A stretch of DNA of 6,145 bases from NCBI GenBank assembly GCA_003164415.1, contig PLTK01000113.1, positions 1 through 6,145 on the forward strand, in the 5' to 3' direction. The translations under genes were made by a program, and so were the position numbers. This DNA comes from Methanobacterium sp. (GTDB lineage: Archaea; Methanobacteriota; Methanobacteria; Methanobacteriales; Methanobacteriaceae). This document shows positions 5,307 through 6,145 of the stretch, in pieces; within the stretch, counting starts at the first letter, position 1; each line of letters begins with the position of its first letter. The notes beneath the pieces were generated by a model that was given only the letters and a program-made list of their open reading frames with translations, had not been told where the DNA came from and made no database searches.

Positions 5307-5338
5307 GAAATCACCTTTACATTATTTATTAATTTAAT

Positions 5339-5872
5339 TTATCCCTTTTTTGCAGCTTCGTATGCAAGTTTAGCAGCTTTAGCATTCTTTTCGCCAATTT
5401 CTCCGCTAAATGTTTCTTTTATAATTTTTATTATGGCATCGATTGATACTGCGCCAGTAACACCTGCAAATGCCCCCAAAAGGATGGTGTTAACTATTGG
5501 AACGCCTAAAATGTCTAATGCTATTCCAGTTGCGTCAACTTTATGGATCTCTGCCCCATTAGTTGTTTCTACACCATTAGATGTGTTTATTATTACTTTT
5601 CCTCCTTCTTTCAGTCCAGAAAATACATCTACGACTTCAAGAAGGCCATCATCCAGAACCACAACGTAATCTGGTTTGTAAACTTGATATCTTCTTCTAA
5701 TAGGTTTATCATCTATTCTTGTAAACGCCATAACAGGGGCGCCTCTTCGTTCAACACCAAAAAATGGGAACGCCTGACAATATTTACCATCCTCAAAGGC
5801 GGCTTTTGCCAGTATCTCTGCGGCTGTTACTGCCCCCTGTCCTCCGCGTCCGTGAAAGCGAACTTCAATCAT
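5339..5872 (-). CDS. porC: Pyruvate:ferredoxin oxidoreductase, gamma subunit
   Basis: PorC is the gamma subunit, carrying the catalytic-domain-III fold of 2-oxoacid oxidoreductases that helps bind coenzyme A. The N-terminus has HGRGGQGAVTAAEILA (7-22), containing the glycine-rich GRGGQG, then FFGVERRGAPVMAF (37-50), which is highly typical of PorC. Its 177 residues are the expected length. It is the first gene of the por operon; the ATG has an excellent GGAGGT (5878-5883) five bases upstream. A TATA-rich region just beyond supports transcription start close to the gene. A 2-oxoglutarate enzyme gamma subunit (KorC) is possible in isolation but not in this operon. Confidence 0.95.
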   Translation of the reverse strand: MIEVRFHGRGGQGAVTAAEILAKAAFEDGKYCQAFPFFGVERRGAPVMAFTRIDDKPIRRRYQVYKPDYVVVLDDGLLEVVDVFSGLKEGGKVIINTSNGVETTNGAEIHKVDATGIALDILGVPIVNTILLGAFAGVTGAVSIDAIIKIIKETFSGEIGEKNAKAAKLAYEAAKKG

Positions 5873-5877
5873 CTTTT

Positions 5878-5883
5878 ACCTCC
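5878..5883 (-). promoter_or_regulatory. Ribosome binding site of porC
   Basis: The minus strand carries GGATGGAGGTAAAAG before the ATG. GGAGGT is five bases from the start and fixes it; no alternative upstream start is in frame with comparable support. Confidence 0.75.
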
Positions 5884-5900
5884 ATCCCTCATAGTTAATC

Positions 5901-5922
5901 ATTATAAATTATAATATATATA
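5901..5922 (+). promoter_or_regulatory. Candidate TATA region for the divergent plus-strand gene
   Basis: ATTATAAATTATAATATATA and flanking bases form a 22-base A/T block that could serve as box A in both directions. A plus-strand start near 5930-5945 would leave a 40-50 base leader. The same bases overlap the por TATA candidate, so the two genes may compete for TBP/TFB binding. Confidence 0.4.
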
Positions 5923-5924
5923 CG
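5911..5924 (-). promoter_or_regulatory. Candidate TATA box for the por operon
   Basis: The minus strand reads CGTATATATATTAT. Start of transcription some 25 bases on, near 5888-5892, would give a leader of about 16-20 bases that just includes the ribosome site. No A-rich BRE is obvious upstream (CCAACACG instead), so the exact box is uncertain. Confidence 0.5.
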
Positions 5925-5971
5925 TGTTGGTAACGATCTTATAGTAAATGATCATGATATATTTTATTGAA

Positions 5972-5976
5972 AGAGG
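5972..5976 (+). promoter_or_regulatory. Ribosome binding site of the plus-strand gene at 5983
   Basis: AGAGG lies six bases before the ATG at 5983. A nearer ATG at 5978 runs into TGA after one codon, so 5983 is the usable start. Confidence 0.5.
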
Positions 5977-5982
5977 CATGTT

Positions 5983-6145
5983 ATGAAGGTTCTAATAATC
6001 ACAGCAAAACTTGCAAGTACCCTGGTAAAAAGGGAATCTGCCAAATCAAAGCATGATATTCGAGTTCATGTAGTTAATACACCAATAGCTGCATTTTTAA
6101 CTCCTAAGAAGATATTTGGAGAACTTGAAAATCATAACATAAACG
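5983..6145 (+). CDS. Dihydropteroate synthase-like protein, N-terminal fragment (3' end outside window)
   Basis: The visible 54 residues start MKVLIITAKLASTLVKRES and continue with HDIRVHVVNTPIAAFLTPKK. From memory this resembles the N-terminal domain of the archaeal dihydropteroate-synthase-like family, a two-part protein whose C-terminal half has the pterin-binding TIM barrel and which is widespread in methanogens. The KVLIIT strand followed by a helix suggests a Rossmann-like start, and no signal peptide is visible. The reaction of these proteins is unsettled; a role in methanopterin synthesis has been considered. It is divergent from porC with a 110-base shared promoter region. Because only the first part is present and no catalytic barrel residues can be seen, the family call is moderate. 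Confidence 0.6.
   Translation, partial: MKVLIITAKLASTLVKRESAKSKHDIRVHVVNTPIAAFLTPKKIFGELENHNIN

Noticed and set aside
5543..5914. Plus-strand open frame of 123 codons across the start of porC
   Set aside because: It is antisense to the highly conserved PorC N-terminus and would run through the por promoter and ribosome site.

Overview
The window is AT-rich archaeal DNA, most likely from a mesophilic hydrogenotrophic methanogen of the Methanobacteriales (Methanobacterium-like). Three things point there. It has a complete anabolic pyruvate:ferredoxin oxidoreductase cluster with the methanogen-specific accessory genes porE and porF. A class I fumarase alpha subunit lies directly beside it. Promoters and terminators look archaeal: TATA boxes, strong GGAGG/GGTGAT ribosome sites and oligo-T terminators. 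Genus assignment is inference.

Layout. At 1-672 (+) is a PhoU-family protein whose 5' end is probably cut by the window edge. It converges on the fumarase alpha gene at 843-1682 (-); the 170-base gap between them holds oligo-T tracts and a small inverted repeat. A 418-base non-coding gap (1683-2100) separates fumarase from the por operon. The operon reads porC-porD-porA-porB-porE-porF on the minus strand, from 5872 down to 2101, and is tightly packed: gaps of 32, 1, 0, 12 and 1 bases, most ribosome sites lying inside the preceding gene. A short AT-rich divergent promoter region (5873-5982) separates porC from a plus-strand gene at 5983. That gene runs off the window and resembles the N-terminus of archaeal dihydropteroate-synthase-like proteins.

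Function. PorABCD makes pyruvate from acetyl-CoA, CO2 and reduced ferredoxin. PorE and PorF are paralogous polyferredoxins, each with 16 cysteines (four predicted [4Fe-4S] clusters), that likely carry electrons to it. Pyruvate then feeds oxaloacetate formation and the incomplete reductive TCA branch, in which fumarase interconverts malate and fumarate. The pairing of por with fumarase is therefore metabolically coherent: carbon assimilation from acetyl-CoA toward C4/C5 biosynthesis.

The most unusual structure is in the 1683-2100 gap: two ungapped copies of a roughly 65-base element exactly 120 bases apart (53 of 65 positions identical by hand count). Each copy contains a hairpin whose loop and inner stem are conserved while the lower stem has changed in partly pairing-preserving ways. 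It could be a duplicated regulatory element, a small RNA or a paired operator. Nothing else here looks like an undescribed multi-gene system; the coding content is orthodox methanogen core metabolism.
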